DNA from: JAWLEP01 sp964553045
GTDB lineage: Bacteria > Fermentibacterota > Fermentibacteria > Fermentibacterales > JCC-6
Direction of reading: 5' to 3'
NCBI GenBank assembly: GCA_964553045.1
Contig: CAZKJG010000013.1
Coordinates: 1-64,000, forward strand
Length of the DNA stretch: 64,000 bases
Shown here: positions 52,408 to 62,054 of the stretch, one piece after another
Layout: each line of letters opens with the position of its first letter
Numbering within the stretch: position 1 is the first letter of the stretch
Made by a program: the position numbers and the translations under genes
Notes under the pieces: generated by a model
Seen by the model: the letters and a program-made list of their open reading frames with translations, nothing else
Told to the model about the DNA's origin: nothing
Databases searched by the model: none

Positions 52408-53148
52408 ATGGAGAGCAGCACAGAGGGTCTGGGCCAGGTCCCAGTCCATCTGGGGATCATCATGGACGGCAACGGCCGCTGGGCGCGAAGCCGCGGCCTG
52501 CGGCGAATAGAGGGTCACAGGGCGGCGGAGAAGTCGATCCACGATGTCGTCGAGGCCTGCGGGGAGGCCGGAGTGTCCTTCCTGACGCTCTACGCGTTTT
52601 CCACCGAGAACTGGAACCGGCCCCGGGCAGAGGTCTCCTTCATCATGAAGCTCCTCTCGTGGTTCATAGACCGCAACATTGAAAGCCTCGACCGCCAGGA
52701 CGTGCGTCTTCTGGCCTCCGGCCGCCTGGACGATCTGCCCGACAAGGCCCGATCCGACCTCGACGCAGCCATGGAAAGGACTTCGGGCAACCGGGGGCTG
52801 CGTCTTGTGCTGGCCCTCAGCTACGGAGGCAGGGCGGAGATAGTGGACGCCGTCCGGCGCCTTGCCCGCCAGATCGCATCGGGGGAGATCGATTGCGATG
52901 AGGTGGACGAGAACGCCATAGCGTCCCGTCTCTACCTGCCGGGTGTGCCCGATCCGGACCTGATAGTAAGGACCAGCGGCGAGCAGAGGCTCTCCAACTT
53001 CCTTCTGTGGCAGTCGGCCTATTCCGAGCTGTACTTCACGGATGTTCTCTGGCCGGATTTCCGCCGCGAGCACCTCATGGAGGCCCTGCGGGCCTACTCC
53101 GCCAGAAGCAGGCGATTCGGCGGCCTGCAGCCGGAGCGGAACGGCTAG
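52408..53148 (+). CDS. uppS: Di-trans,poly-cis-undecaprenyl-diphosphate synthase
   Basis: 246 residues. HLGIIMDGNGRWARSRG is the catalytic motif, TLYAFSTENWNRP and DLIVRTSGEQRLSNFLLWQSAYSE follow. Makes the lipid carrier for cell-wall synthesis. It leads to cdsA with no gap, as in many bacteria. The ATG start follows CAGGGAGG. Confidence 0.96.
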   Translation: MESSTEGLGQVPVHLGIIMDGNGRWARSRGLRRIEGHRAAEKSIHDVVEACGEAGVSFLTLYAFSTENWNRPRAEVSFIMKLLSWFIDRNIESLDRQDVRLLASGRLDDLPDKARSDLDAAMERTSGNRGLRLVLALSYGGRAEIVDAVRRLARQIASGEIDCDEVDENAIASRLYLPGVPDPDLIVRTSGEQRLSNFLLWQSAYSELYFTDVLWPDFRREHLMEALRAYSARSRRFGGLQPERNG

Positions 53149-53952
53149 TTGTCCGGCTTTCCCTCACTGGCCAGACGGGTCGGCGCCGCCGCGGCCGGCC
53201 TGGCGGTTCTCGCCGCAACCCTGCTGCCCGGCATACCGGCCCTCAACGCCGGCATAATGGCGGTAGTGGCCCTCCTGGCGGGCATGGAGGCCTCCCGTCT
53301 CTACGGCGGCACGCCGGCCGAAGGCCTATCCAACGGACTTGCAGCCTCCCTCTCCACGGTGCTGATTGCCTTCCGGCCCGACCTGGCCTTTGCGCTGGTT
53401 ACCCTGCCGCTGTGGGCCAGGGCGGCGGTCATACTCCCCAGGCGCGGCCCGGAGGACGCGGCAAGAACGGTGATGGCCGCCGGCGGCCTGGCCTCGGTGT
53501 ACTCCCTGGGACTGGGTCTTCTGGCGGTGCACAGGATACAGGGCTCCGTCTGGCTGATGATGGTTCCCCTTCTCGTCTGCTGGGTGGGTGATTCGGCCGC
53601 CTACTTCGTGGGATGCTGGAAGGGCAGCCACAGGCTCAGTCCGCAGGTGAGCCCCAACAAGTCATGGGAGGGTTTCGCCGCGGGGCTGGCGGGAGCCGCG
53701 CTGGGGGCGTGGGCGGCCGGTACGCTGGGGGCGGGACTTCCCGCGGTCCAGACCGTTCCGGTAGGGCTGGGAGCCGGCCTGATGGCCGTTTTGGGCGACC
53801 TGGCCGAGTCCGCCGTGAAACGGGACGCGGGAGTGAAGGACTCCGGAGGCCTGCTCCCCGGACACGGCGGCATTCTAGACCGTTTCGACAGCCTCAGCGC
53901 GGTGGCCCCGGCCACACTGGCGTGGCTCGTCCTGGGAGGCTGGCTGACATGA
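53149..53952 (+). CDS. cdsA: Phosphatidate cytidylyltransferase
   Basis: 267 residues with about eight membrane segments. SPNKSWEGFAAGLAG and the signature GDLAESAVKRDAGVKDSG with HGGILDRFDSL mark CdsA, which forms CDP-diacylglycerol for PgsA and the inositol-type transferase. TTG start directly after uppS. Overlaps dxr by 4 bp. Confidence 0.95.
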   Translation: MSGFPSLARRVGAAAAGLAVLAATLLPGIPALNAGIMAVVALLAGMEASRLYGGTPAEGLSNGLAASLSTVLIAFRPDLAFALVTLPLWARAAVILPRRGPEDAARTVMAAGGLASVYSLGLGLLAVHRIQGSVWLMMVPLLVCWVGDSAAYFVGCWKGSHRLSPQVSPNKSWEGFAAGLAGAALGAWAAGTLGAGLPAVQTVPVGLGAGLMAVLGDLAESAVKRDAGVKDSGGLLPGHGGILDRFDSLSAVAPATLAWLVLGGWLT

Positions 53953-55067
53953 TCGACGGCTCGGACACAAGGGTCGCCGTCCTGGGGTCCACGGGCTCCA
54001 TAGGTCGCCAGGCGCTGGATGTCATAGCCCGGTCGCCCGGTCTGTCCGTATGGTCGCTTCTCTGCGCCTCGTCGGTAAACCTGATGCTGGAGCAGGCGGA
54101 TACCTGCGCCCCCCGGGTAATGGGGGCAGTTCGCGCTGACGCAGCACCGGAGGGCGTGGTGTGCGGAAGGAACGCTCTGGACGCCTGTATTCGAGGCGCC
54201 GACGTTGTCCTGAACTGCATCGTCGGCAGCGCCGGGCTGCGCGCCAGCCTGATATGCAGCAGGCTGGGCCTCCCGCTCGCCCTGGCCAACAAGGAGAGCC
54301 TGGTGGTGGGCGGCCATCTCCTGCAGGATCACATCGACGCCGGGAAGGTGGTTCCGGTGGACAGCGAGCACAGCACCGTATTCCGCTGCCTGGAGGGGGA
54401 GAGACAGCCTCCCCTGGCGATCACCCTCACAGCCAGCGGGGGCGCCCTGCGGGATACGGCCCTGGACGACCTGCCAGACGCCACACCGGAGCAGGTGCTG
54501 GCCCACCCCAACTGGGACATGGGGGCCAGAATCACCGTGGACTCGGCCACCATGGTCAACAAGGCCTTCGAGGTCATAGAGGCGGGCTGGCTCTTCGGAA
54601 GGGGCGCAGACATAGACGCGGTGATCCACCCCCAGAGTGTGATACATTCGCTGGTCAGGCTGGCCGACGGCACATGGAAGGCCCTGATGGGCAGCCCGGA
54701 CATGCGGGTTCCCATCCAGTACGCGCTGCGCTATCCGAGCGGCGGGCTGCAGCCGCTGGAGACCGACCGTCCACAGGACTGGCCCGACCTGCGGCTGCGT
54801 CCTCTGGACCCCAGGCGATATCCCGCGTTCCGGCTGGTCAGAGAGGCGGCGCGGAAGGGCCAGAGCCACCCCGTGGCGGCCAACGCCGCAGACGAGGTAG
54901 CCGTACGGGCCTTCCTGCAGAAGAGGATCCGGTTCGGCGCAATCGCCCGGGTGATAGGCAGGGTGCTGGAGAGACACAGCGCCCGCGATATCCCCGACAT
55001 CGAGACCCTGGAGGAGGCTGACGCCGAGGCTCGGGAGCTGGCGGCTGCGGAGGTGGAGGCTTGCTGA
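53949..55067 (+). CDS. dxr: 1-deoxy-D-xylulose-5-phosphate reductoisomerase
   Basis: 372 residues. VAVLGSTGSIGRQALDVI binds NADPH; LANKESLVVGG and DSEHSTVFRCLEG contain active-site residues. Second step of the MEP isoprenoid pathway, which feeds UppS. ATG overlaps cdsA (ATGA). Confidence 0.96.
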   Translation: MIDGSDTRVAVLGSTGSIGRQALDVIARSPGLSVWSLLCASSVNLMLEQADTCAPRVMGAVRADAAPEGVVCGRNALDACIRGADVVLNCIVGSAGLRASLICSRLGLPLALANKESLVVGGHLLQDHIDAGKVVPVDSEHSTVFRCLEGERQPPLAITLTASGGALRDTALDDLPDATPEQVLAHPNWDMGARITVDSATMVNKAFEVIEAGWLFGRGADIDAVIHPQSVIHSLVRLADGTWKALMGSPDMRVPIQYALRYPSGGLQPLETDRPQDWPDLRLRPLDPRRYPAFRLVREAARKGQSHPVAANAADEVAVRAFLQKRIRFGAIARVIGRVLERHSARDIPDIETLEEADAEARELAAAEVEAC

Positions 55068-56299
55068 GCTCGGTACTGGCCGTGGTTCTGGGCCTCGGCG
55101 TGATAATCCTCATTCACGAGCTGGGACACTTCCTGATGGCCAAGGCGGTGGGCATGGAGGTGGAGCGGTTCTCCATAGGATTCCCCCCGCACGTGATGAA
55201 GCTCAGAAGGGGGGAGACCGAGTACTGCGTCGGCGCCATACCCCTGGGCGGCTACGTCAAAGTGGAACTGGGGACCGGCGGCGATACCGTATCTCAGGTC
55301 AGTCCGGCGAAGAGGATGCTGGTGGTGCTGGCCGGGCCGAGCTCCAACCTGGTGCTGACCGCCTTCCTCTTCTTCCTGGTTCTGGGCGTGACCGGACGCA
55401 GCGTAGGCCTGCTGCCCCCGGTGGCCAGCTCCGGGGACGGCTCGCTGGGCCTCGCAGCCGGCGACACCCTGCTGGCGGTGAACGGGAAGCCGATAGACTC
55501 CTATACCGACGCCTTCCTCGCCCTTTCCGAGGCGCCTGCGGGGACCCTGGAGGCCGGAACACCCGCAGGACCGGTGAGCGGGGAGTACTCGATCGACGCC
55601 GAAGACGCGCCGGGCTTCATGCCCCTCATCCCCCCGGTAGTGGGTGAGGCGCCGGTGGGGCTGCCCGCGCACACGGCCGGGCTGCGGGAGGGAGACAGCC
55701 TGATGGCGGTTGACGGGAAGCCGTTGTCCAGTTGGGACCAGATGGTTGACATCGTCCGATCCTCCGGTGGCAGGGAGATGGCCCTGGCCGTGTACCGGGA
55801 GGGAGGGGCCGACACCCTACTCGTCAGTCCGGTGGAGACCGACGGTGCATGGCGGCTGGGCCTTCTTCCCGCAACCAGGCAGGTGGTGGAGCGGCTTCCC
55901 ATTCCGAGAGCCATGTGGTCGGGCATGGAGCTGGCAGTGAGGGGAGCGGCCGACTACTATGCCACCCTGTTCGGGCTTTTCTCCAGGCCCAGGGAGCTCT
56001 ACGAGTCCTCCGGAGGTCCGGTCTACGTTGCGCAGACCCTCAGCCAGCAGGCGTCCTACGGCCTGTCCCGCCTGCTGGAGACCGTAGCCGTCATCTCCCT
56101 GGCGGTGATGGTCTTCAATCTGCTTCCGATTCCCATACTCGACGGCGGGCAGCTGATATTCCTGGTCTGCGAGGCCTTTCGGGGAAGGCCCCTTCCCAAG
56201 AGGACGATACAGGTTGCCCAGCAGGTGGGCCTGTTCGTCATCATGCTGCTCTTCGTGGTCATTCTCCAGAAAGATATATCCAGGCTGATACCGGGCTGA
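55061..56299 (+). CDS. rseP: RIP metalloprotease RseP
   Basis: 412-residue site-2 protease. HELGH (residues 19-23) is on the first membrane helix, PDZ domains fill the middle (SVGLLPPVASSGDG onward and LREGDSLMAVDGKP), and the second zinc motif LLPIPILDGGQ lies near the C-terminus. It cleaves membrane-bound regulators of envelope stress. TTG start overlapping dxr by 7 bp. The operon ends here, convergent with the next gene. Confidence 0.95.
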   Translation: MLSSVLAVVLGLGVIILIHELGHFLMAKAVGMEVERFSIGFPPHVMKLRRGETEYCVGAIPLGGYVKVELGTGGDTVSQVSPAKRMLVVLAGPSSNLVLTAFLFFLVLGVTGRSVGLLPPVASSGDGSLGLAAGDTLLAVNGKPIDSYTDAFLALSEAPAGTLEAGTPAGPVSGEYSIDAEDAPGFMPLIPPVVGEAPVGLPAHTAGLREGDSLMAVDGKPLSSWDQMVDIVRSSGGREMALAVYREGGADTLLVSPVETDGAWRLGLLPATRQVVERLPIPRAMWSGMELAVRGAADYYATLFGLFSRPRELYESSGGPVYVAQTLSQQASYGLSRLLETVAVISLAVMVFNLLPIPILDGGQLIFLVCEAFRGRPLPKRTIQVAQQVGLFVIMLLFVVILQKDISRLIPG

Positions 56300-56305
56300 G
56301 CGTCA

Positions 56306-56665
56306 TCAGCGGCCGGTGCTCGAATCCTCCTTGGCCGGCGGATGAGGCGAGTGGTCGGGCGCGGTCCCGTCCCGGACGCAGCCGGGCTCGGGAGGCGTGA
56401 TCGCCTGTATTGAATCGCTGAGTCTTCCGTAGAGGTACACGTACCTCTGGGGGACGCTGTCGCAGTGGGCCATGAGCCTCCGCAGGCCATCGGGGTCGAG
56501 ATCCCCGGGGTTCCCCGGAGGCACCAGGCTGCGGGCTATGCTGCCGGCCCACTGCTCCAGGTGCTCCCGTTCGGCCCTGTCCGGGGCCCACTCGCGATCC
56601 GCCTTGGGGTTGCCGCATCCGGCCAGAACGGCAGCACAGAGCAACGCGGCCGGCAAGAGTCTCAA
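56306..56665 (-). CDS. Small hypothetical lipoprotein
   Basis: 119 residues with signal segment and lipobox (LAGC). The body is helical and charged, with a Pro-rich C-terminus, and resembles no family I know. The TTG start has AAGGAG upstream on the minus strand. It lies 6 bp from the convergent rseP stop. Confidence 0.65.
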   Translation of the reverse strand: MRLLPAALLCAAVLAGCGNPKADREWAPDRAEREHLEQWAGSIARSLVPPGNPGDLDPDGLRRLMAHCDSVPQRYVYLYGRLSDSIQAITPPEPGCVRDGTAPDHSPHPPAKEDSSTGR

Positions 56666-56797
56666 CCGATCTCCTTCCGCAGGGTCCGGCAGCAGTATAT
56701 GGCGGCAGGGAATAACGGCAAGGGCTGGAACCGCCGGACGTGACCGCGCGTATAGCTACTGCTGGCGCCTATCCTGTTCGAGGCCGGCCGGCGGCTG

Positions 56798-56803
56798 TAT
56801 AAT
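56798..56803 (+). promoter_or_regulatory. Consensus -10 element upstream of the large envelope gene
   Basis: A perfect TATAAT, 108 bases before the ATG; the -35 (TGTTCG, 17-base spacing) is weak. The 245-base divergent intergenic region holds no gene. Confidence 0.45.
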
Positions 56804-56910
56804 TGGCGGCACAGCGGGCCTGCCCGAGAGCGTGTAGGAGGGCGCCTAAGCGAAGGTGGGCGAAGCCTCCGAAACGTCTTCCGGGCCCCATCCCTCCGGG
56901 AAGGAATACG

Positions 56911-59900
56911 ATGTCCAGGCTCCTCCTCGCAGGCGCATTGCTGCTGGTCGCGTTCAGGGCTTCGGCCACCACTTTCGGTCGAGGCAAGGTTCAGACCTCG
57001 GTGCCCGACTGGTGGGAGCTGCGGTCGCAGAACGCAACCTTGTACTATCCCCGGGGCTCGGAGGAGGCGGCCGAGAGCCTCATGGTCATAGCTACCCGTG
57101 AGCTGGCCGAGCTGGGCCGGTACTTCGGCTACATGCCGGATCACGCCATTCCCCTGGTCCTCTACGCCTCACCCTCCACCTTCCGGCAGACCAACATCAG
57201 CACCGCCGAGATAGGCGAGGGCGTAGGGGGGTTCACCGAGTTCTTCAAGGGCCGTGTCGTCGTGCCCTACAGCGGCTACTGGTCCGAGTTCAGGCACGTG
57301 GTGGAGCACGAGATAAACCACGCCTTCGTGCTGGACATGCTCTACGGCACCTCCATCGAGAACATCATCCGCTCCCGGGCACCTCTGTGGACCATGGAGG
57401 GACTGGCCGAGTTCACCTCCCTGGGCTGGGACCGGGAGTCGGAGGCGGAGTTCCGGGACATGGTTATCGCCAACGAAATCGCTTCGATTCAGGAACTGTC
57501 CCGCCGCAGTGACTACATCGTATACCGTCAGGGCCAGGCGGTCTACCACTTCATCGCCACCCGCTACGGAGACGAGCGTCTGCGGAGGTTCGTCCGCAGC
57601 CTCAGGACTTCCGGAGACCTGCAGGAGGCCCTGGACCGGTCCCTGGGAATGTCAGTCGATCAGTTGAACCAACGGTTCATCGAGTGGGCGCGGGAGACCT
57701 ACTGGGCGGAGGTAGCGTGGAGGGAGAGCCCGTCCGACGTGGCCAGACCGGTGGGCAGGCAGGAGCAGATTCGATCGGCAAGCCCCTTCGTCTCCCCGGA
57801 CGGCCGCTACGTTGCCGGCGTGGAGCCCCACCATGCCCGGTACGCCCTGACGGTGCGAAGCGCTGTGGACGGCCGCGTGGTGGAGAGGCTCTTCACCGGC
57901 GGCGGACTGTACGACGTCGATATCTCGCCCATGTACAGGGCCGGCGGCTTCTCCCCGGGCGGAGACACCCTGGCCTACGTCTACCATCATCTGGACGGCG
58001 ACCGGCTGGCGCTGCGAAGCCTGGAGGGCCGGGGCAGGGAGCTGTCCGTGCGCATGGATCTGATACGGGAGCCCACCTGGTCTCCCGACGGCCGCTACAT
58101 CGCCTTCGGCGGCCTGGATGGCGGGCAGCTTGACGTCTACGTGCACGACCTGCTCACCGGCGAGACCGACAGGATCACCGAGTCCCACGAGGGCGAGAGG
58201 GACCTCTCATGGACCGGAAGGGGTCTCATGTACGCGGCCGAGAGCTCCTCCGGGGACTCCACTTATGTTGTGCGCGCGCGCAGGGACGGTGTTACCGATA
58301 CCGTCATGACCGGAACCTCGGGCTTGAGATACCCCAACGCCACGCCCGACGGGCTTCTGTTCCTCTCCGACCGCGAGGGTTACCCCGACCTCTACCTCAG
58401 AACCGAGCAGGGCGGGGTCGAGAGGCTCACCGCTCTGTACAGAACCGTTGAGAGCGTGACGTGGGCCGACTCCCTCAAGGCGGCGGCCTTCGCCACCGGT
58501 GACTGGAACGGAAGGAACGTTTTCATCGCCGATGACATAACCGACCGGCGGGTTCGAATAGAGGGGGCCGCCGGGCTGGAACTGTCCAGCAGAGCCGGCT
58601 CGGAAAGGACTGCAACTGCCCCGCCCCCGCACACGGCCGCCATTCCGCCGGAGCACAGGGAACGACGACCCGAGCCGCCGCGCCGGGAGGGAGGGCCGAT
58701 CGATGCTCATTCCTCGACGGATTCGGGGGGCGAGCCTTCCACGGACGGCGGCCCTCGCGGACGAGGAGGGCCTGCGGGTCCCTCCGAACAGCGGAGGCCG
58801 GAAGCGGTAACCGGCCTGAGGGTGGCACCCTACGAGCCGAGGCTCTCGCTGGATTACGTGAACGCTCTCGCTTCGTTCGACTCCTATCTTGGCCTTGCCG
58901 GCTACACGCAGTTCCTCCTCAGCGACGTTCTCGCCAGCCACCGGCTCCTGCTGAACGTGAACCTCAACGGGGACATCACCGACGCGGACGCCATGGTCAG
59001 ATACGCCTACCTGCCGCACAGGCTCGATCTGGGCGGAACCGTCTACCGCACCACCCGGCGCTACCTCTTCCGGTTCGACGATAATCACCTGGAGGAGATA
59101 AGGGATACGGACATGGGTGTGGTGGGGGCCGCCAGCTACCCCGTCAGCGAGGCTCTCAGCCTCCGTGCCGAAACCGGCTACCGAACGATCGGAAGACGGG
59201 GAATCTGGAACTCCGATGCCGACTACGAGGCCAACGTGACCTTTGGAGCCGCGGGCATTGTCTTCGACAACGCCAGGTGGGGCTACGTGGGGCCCCGGGT
59301 GGGCACCAGGGCCAGGCTGGGCATCGAGGTAGCCCCGGACCTGCTGGACTCCACCAACTACTACCTGGCAACCGCCGACCTCCGCCATTACACCTGGGTC
59401 TCCTCCCGGGTGACGCTGGCCATGCGCCTGGCGGGAGCAAGCAGCTGGGGCCGGGACGCCCCCCTGTTCTTCCTGGGCGGTGCGGTCCCCCACAGGCTGA
59501 TCTGGGGAAGGGTGGACGAGGTCAGCGACCTGTTGGGCTTCTACGCCAACTACGCCGACATGCTGAGGGGTTACGACTACGGCACCCTCGAGGGCAGGCG
59601 GTACGTCAGCTCTACCATGGAGCTGCGGGTGCCCTTCATCGATCGTCTGCGGCTGGCCTCGCCGATCCCCCTCACCCTGAGCAACGGTCGCGGCGTGCTC
59701 TTCCTGGACCTGGGCACGGCCTTCAACGACCCCGGAGAATTCCACGGCGCATCCACCGATCGGGGCTACGAGCTGGACGACATAAAGGCCGGAATCGGAT
59801 TCGGCTTCCGAATCAACCTGGGCTATTTCGTCCTGCGGGAGGACACCGCCTGGAGGACAACCATTCGCGGCATCTCCGCCAAGCCCGAGCACTACTTTGC

Positions 59901-59919
59901 CCTGGGCGCCGAGTTCTGA
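56911..59919 (+). CDS. Exported gluzincin - beta-propeller - outer-membrane barrel fusion
   Basis: 1002 residues. After a signal peptide, a peptidase_MA-like domain has HEINH (133-137) and a downstream GLAEF that would supply the third ligand (Glu167). Residues about 270-560 carry TolB/WD40-like repeats with SPDGRYVAGVEP and WSPDGRYIAFGGLDGG. A Pro/Gly-rich linker (about 575-635) leads to a C-terminal barrel similar to the Omp85/BamA family, ending YFALGAEF with terminal Phe. It could be a surface protease or assembly factor. The ATG follows GGGAAGGA. Confidence 0.82.
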   Translation: MSRLLLAGALLLVAFRASATTFGRGKVQTSVPDWWELRSQNATLYYPRGSEEAAESLMVIATRELAELGRYFGYMPDHAIPLVLYASPSTFRQTNISTAEIGEGVGGFTEFFKGRVVVPYSGYWSEFRHVVEHEINHAFVLDMLYGTSIENIIRSRAPLWTMEGLAEFTSLGWDRESEAEFRDMVIANEIASIQELSRRSDYIVYRQGQAVYHFIATRYGDERLRRFVRSLRTSGDLQEALDRSLGMSVDQLNQRFIEWARETYWAEVAWRESPSDVARPVGRQEQIRSASPFVSPDGRYVAGVEPHHARYALTVRSAVDGRVVERLFTGGGLYDVDISPMYRAGGFSPGGDTLAYVYHHLDGDRLALRSLEGRGRELSVRMDLIREPTWSPDGRYIAFGGLDGGQLDVYVHDLLTGETDRITESHEGERDLSWTGRGLMYAAESSSGDSTYVVRARRDGVTDTVMTGTSGLRYPNATPDGLLFLSDREGYPDLYLRTEQGGVERLTALYRTVESVTWADSLKAAAFATGDWNGRNVFIADDITDRRVRIEGAAGLELSSRAGSERTATAPPPHTAAIPPEHRERRPEPPRREGGPIDAHSSTDSGGEPSTDGGPRGRGGPAGPSEQRRPEAVTGLRVAPYEPRLSLDYVNALASFDSYLGLAGYTQFLLSDVLASHRLLLNVNLNGDITDADAMVRYAYLPHRLDLGGTVYRTTRRYLFRFDDNHLEEIRDTDMGVVGAASYPVSEALSLRAETGYRTIGRRGIWNSDADYEANVTFGAAGIVFDNARWGYVGPRVGTRARLGIEVAPDLLDSTNYYLATADLRHYTWVSSRVTLAMRLAGASSWGRDAPLFFLGGAVPHRLIWGRVDEVSDLLGFYANYADMLRGYDYGTLEGRRYVSSTMELRVPFIDRLRLASPIPLTLSNGRGVLFLDLGTAFNDPGEFHGASTDRGYELDDIKAGIGFGFRINLGYFVLREDTAWRTTIRGISAKPEHYFALGAEF

Positions 59920-60638
59920 TGAACGAGGCCCTCTGGCTGCTGTTCGCCATGGTCTCCCTGGGTCTGGTGCTGCTGGTCTTCAGGCTCTACGGCAGGGAGG
60001 GCCTGATGGCCTTCATCGCCGCCTCCATCATCCTCTGCAACCTGCAGGTCATCAAGCTGACAACACTGTTCGGTTTTACCGTCACCCTGGGAAACGTCCT
60101 CTACGGCGCGATATTCTTCTGCACCGACCTGCTGAACGAGCTCTACGGCCCCCGCGTAGCCAGACGCGGCGTAATGCTGGGATTCATAGTCATGATCTTC
60201 TTCACGGCCTCCAGCCAGCTGGCGCTGGTCTTCAGCGTGGCCCCGGACCCCTGGGCCGGGCAGGTCCAGGGGGCCATGGAGACAATCTACGGCTTCATGC
60301 CCCGCCTGGCGGTAGCGAGCCTGGCGGCGTACCTGCTCAGCCAGATGCACGATATCTGGGCCTTCGCCTGGTGGCGCAGAAAGACCGATGGCCGAATGCT
60401 CTGGCTTCGCAACAACGTCTCCACACTGGTGAGCCAGCTGATAGATTCCGTAGTATTCTGCTTCGTTGCATTCATGGGAGTGGTGGAGAGGGAACATTTC
60501 CTGCAGATTCTGGTAACAACCTATGTGATAAAGGTCCTGGTCGCCCTGCTCGACACGCCCTTCATCTACCTGGGCAGAGCGATCGCCCGCCGGCGTGGGG
60601 AAGCCCCCGCCGCTGATCAGGTGGTGATGCAGCCTTGA
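59919..60638 (+). CDS. yhhQ: Queuosine precursor transporter (YhhQ/VUT family)
   Basis: 239 residues with about six membrane helices. The family pattern NVLYGAIFFCTDLLNELYG and the C-terminal QLIDSVVFCFVAFMG match VUT transporters, which import 7-cyano- or 7-aminomethyl-7-deazaguanine. ATG overlaps the preceding stop by 1 base. Substrate is inferred from the family. Confidence 0.9.
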   Translation: MNEALWLLFAMVSLGLVLLVFRLYGREGLMAFIAASIILCNLQVIKLTTLFGFTVTLGNVLYGAIFFCTDLLNELYGPRVARRGVMLGFIVMIFFTASSQLALVFSVAPDPWAGQVQGAMETIYGFMPRLAVASLAAYLLSQMHDIWAFAWWRRKTDGRMLWLRNNVSTLVSQLIDSVVFCFVAFMGVVEREHFLQILVTTYVIKVLVALLDTPFIYLGRAIARRRGEAPAADQVVMQP

Positions 60639-61459
60639 GATTCCTCTTGCTTGCGACCCTTCCGTTGATCCTCCTCTCCGGCGCCGGCGCCGAGCCCTGG
60701 AGATGCCCCGCATGCTCTACCCTCGCCGAGGGGGACGCCTGCCCCGAATGCGGGCTGCTCAGACCCCCCGAAGGGATGGCCTACGTTCCGGCCTCCCGGG
60801 TGGAGATCATGGGGGACACCGTCTCGGTGGACGCCTTTCTGATAGACTCCGTGCCCGTAAGCTACCGGAAGGTCCTTCCCTGGCTGAACCGCAACCTGAC
60901 ATCCATGCAGGATCTGGCCGAGATACTGGTCGGCCAGTACGACGCCGACGGCCAGTTCCTCAAGTTCACCCCCTTTGTGGTGGGCGAGTCGGGCCAGGCC
61001 CTCACCGTACCCACGAACTGCTTCAGCATGCCGGTCTCCTCCCTGACCTGGACGGGAGCCGTGCGCTTTCTGAGGCACCGGGGGGCGCGGCTGCCCCGGG
61101 CCGCCGAGCTGGCGGCGGCCGCCGGGATGGGGTACGTGGACCCCGTTGACGTCTACCCGGTCATGAGCTCCTACTCCCAGGTTCTCGAGCGCAACATGGG
61201 CATTCTGGGCTCGCTGGGCTCCCAGGCGATATTCTCCTACGGAGAGGGCTCCGAGCTTCAGATGTGGGAGTGGACCCTGGACGCCTGGGGCCAGGAGCCG
61301 GGCCAGCCCCTTCGGCAGCAGGACCCCTACAGGATCCTGCTCCGGCCGGCCGGCCTGGAGCCTGGAGTGGCACGCAAGGACATGGGCTACTTCAACGTGA
61401 TATTCCGGGGAGTCATCCCGGTGGCTCCCGAAATCCATTCGGAAGGGGAAACGTCATGA
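60635..61459 (+). CDS. Exported zinc-ribbon protein with FGE-sulfatase-like domain
   Basis: 274 residues. Signal peptide, then a zinc ribbon CPAC and CPEC, then an FGE/SUMF1-like fold: MAYVPASRVEIMGDTVSVDAFLIDSVPVSYRKVL corresponds to the usual MVYIPGG start. The cysteines of true formylglycine-generating enzymes are not evident, so it probably is a structural or binding variant. TTG start overlapping yhhQ. Precedes lpoB. Confidence 0.7.
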   Translation: MRFLLLATLPLILLSGAGAEPWRCPACSTLAEGDACPECGLLRPPEGMAYVPASRVEIMGDTVSVDAFLIDSVPVSYRKVLPWLNRNLTSMQDLAEILVGQYDADGQFLKFTPFVVGESGQALTVPTNCFSMPVSSLTWTGAVRFLRHRGARLPRAAELAAAAGMGYVDPVDVYPVMSSYSQVLERNMGILGSLGSQAIFSYGEGSELQMWEWTLDAWGQEPGQPLRQQDPYRILLRPAGLEPGVARKDMGYFNVIFRGVIPVAPEIHSEGETS

Positions 61460-62046
61460 GCAGACACCTTGTCGCCTTTGTGGTGGCCGCCATGGTCCTG
61501 CTGGCGGCGTGCGGAGGAAGAACTGTAACCAGAACCGACACCGACACCACGACCGACCTCAGCGGCCGCTGGAACGACACCGACGCCAGAATGGTGGCGG
61601 ACTCCATGGTGGACCAGTGCATCGACGGCGGCTGGCTGGTGGAGCACGGCCGGGGCCGGGAGGGCTACGAAAAGCCGGTGGTGGTCGTGGGCAGCGTCAT
61701 CAACCGCAGCTCCGAGCACATCAGCACGGATGTCTTCATGAACGAGATAGAGCGGGCGCTGTTGGAATCCGGCCTGGTCAGGATGTCCGCAGGCAGGGGC
61801 GAGGACCCGGAGGTCCGCGCGGAACGCTACGACCAGCAGCGGTTCGCCTCTCCGGAGACAGCGGCGGAGTTCGGCCAGGAGGTCGGCGCCGATTACGTCA
61901 TGATGGGCAGCGTCGACTCCATAACCGACGAAGAGGGCAATACCAGAGCTGTCTACTACCAGGTGAGCCTGGAGCTGATAGACGTGGAGACGGCGCTGAA
62001 GGTTTGGATGGGCAGCCTGGAGATCAAGAAGATCATCGAGTGGTAG
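61456..62046 (+). CDS. LpoB-like penicillin-binding protein activator
   Basis: 196 residues with lipobox (LAAC). The region VVVVGSVINRSSEHISTDVFMNEIERALLESG and DYVMMGSVDSITDEEGNTRAVYYQVSLELID matches the LpoB/PF13036 family, which activates PBP1b in E. coli. ATG overlaps the previous stop. An adjacent TPR lipoprotein suggests a cluster for peptidoglycan regulation. Confidence 0.88.
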   Translation: MSRHLVAFVVAAMVLLAACGGRTVTRTDTDTTTDLSGRWNDTDARMVADSMVDQCIDGGWLVEHGRGREGYEKPVVVVGSVINRSSEHISTDVFMNEIERALLESGLVRMSAGRGEDPEVRAERYDQQRFASPETAAEFGQEVGADYVMMGSVDSITDEEGNTRAVYYQVSLELIDVETALKVWMGSLEIKKIIEW

Positions 62047-62054
62047 ACCCGCCC

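Noticed and set aside
58207..59892. 561-codon minus-strand frame opposite the propeller-barrel protein
   Set aside because: Antisense to a coherent multi-domain protein.
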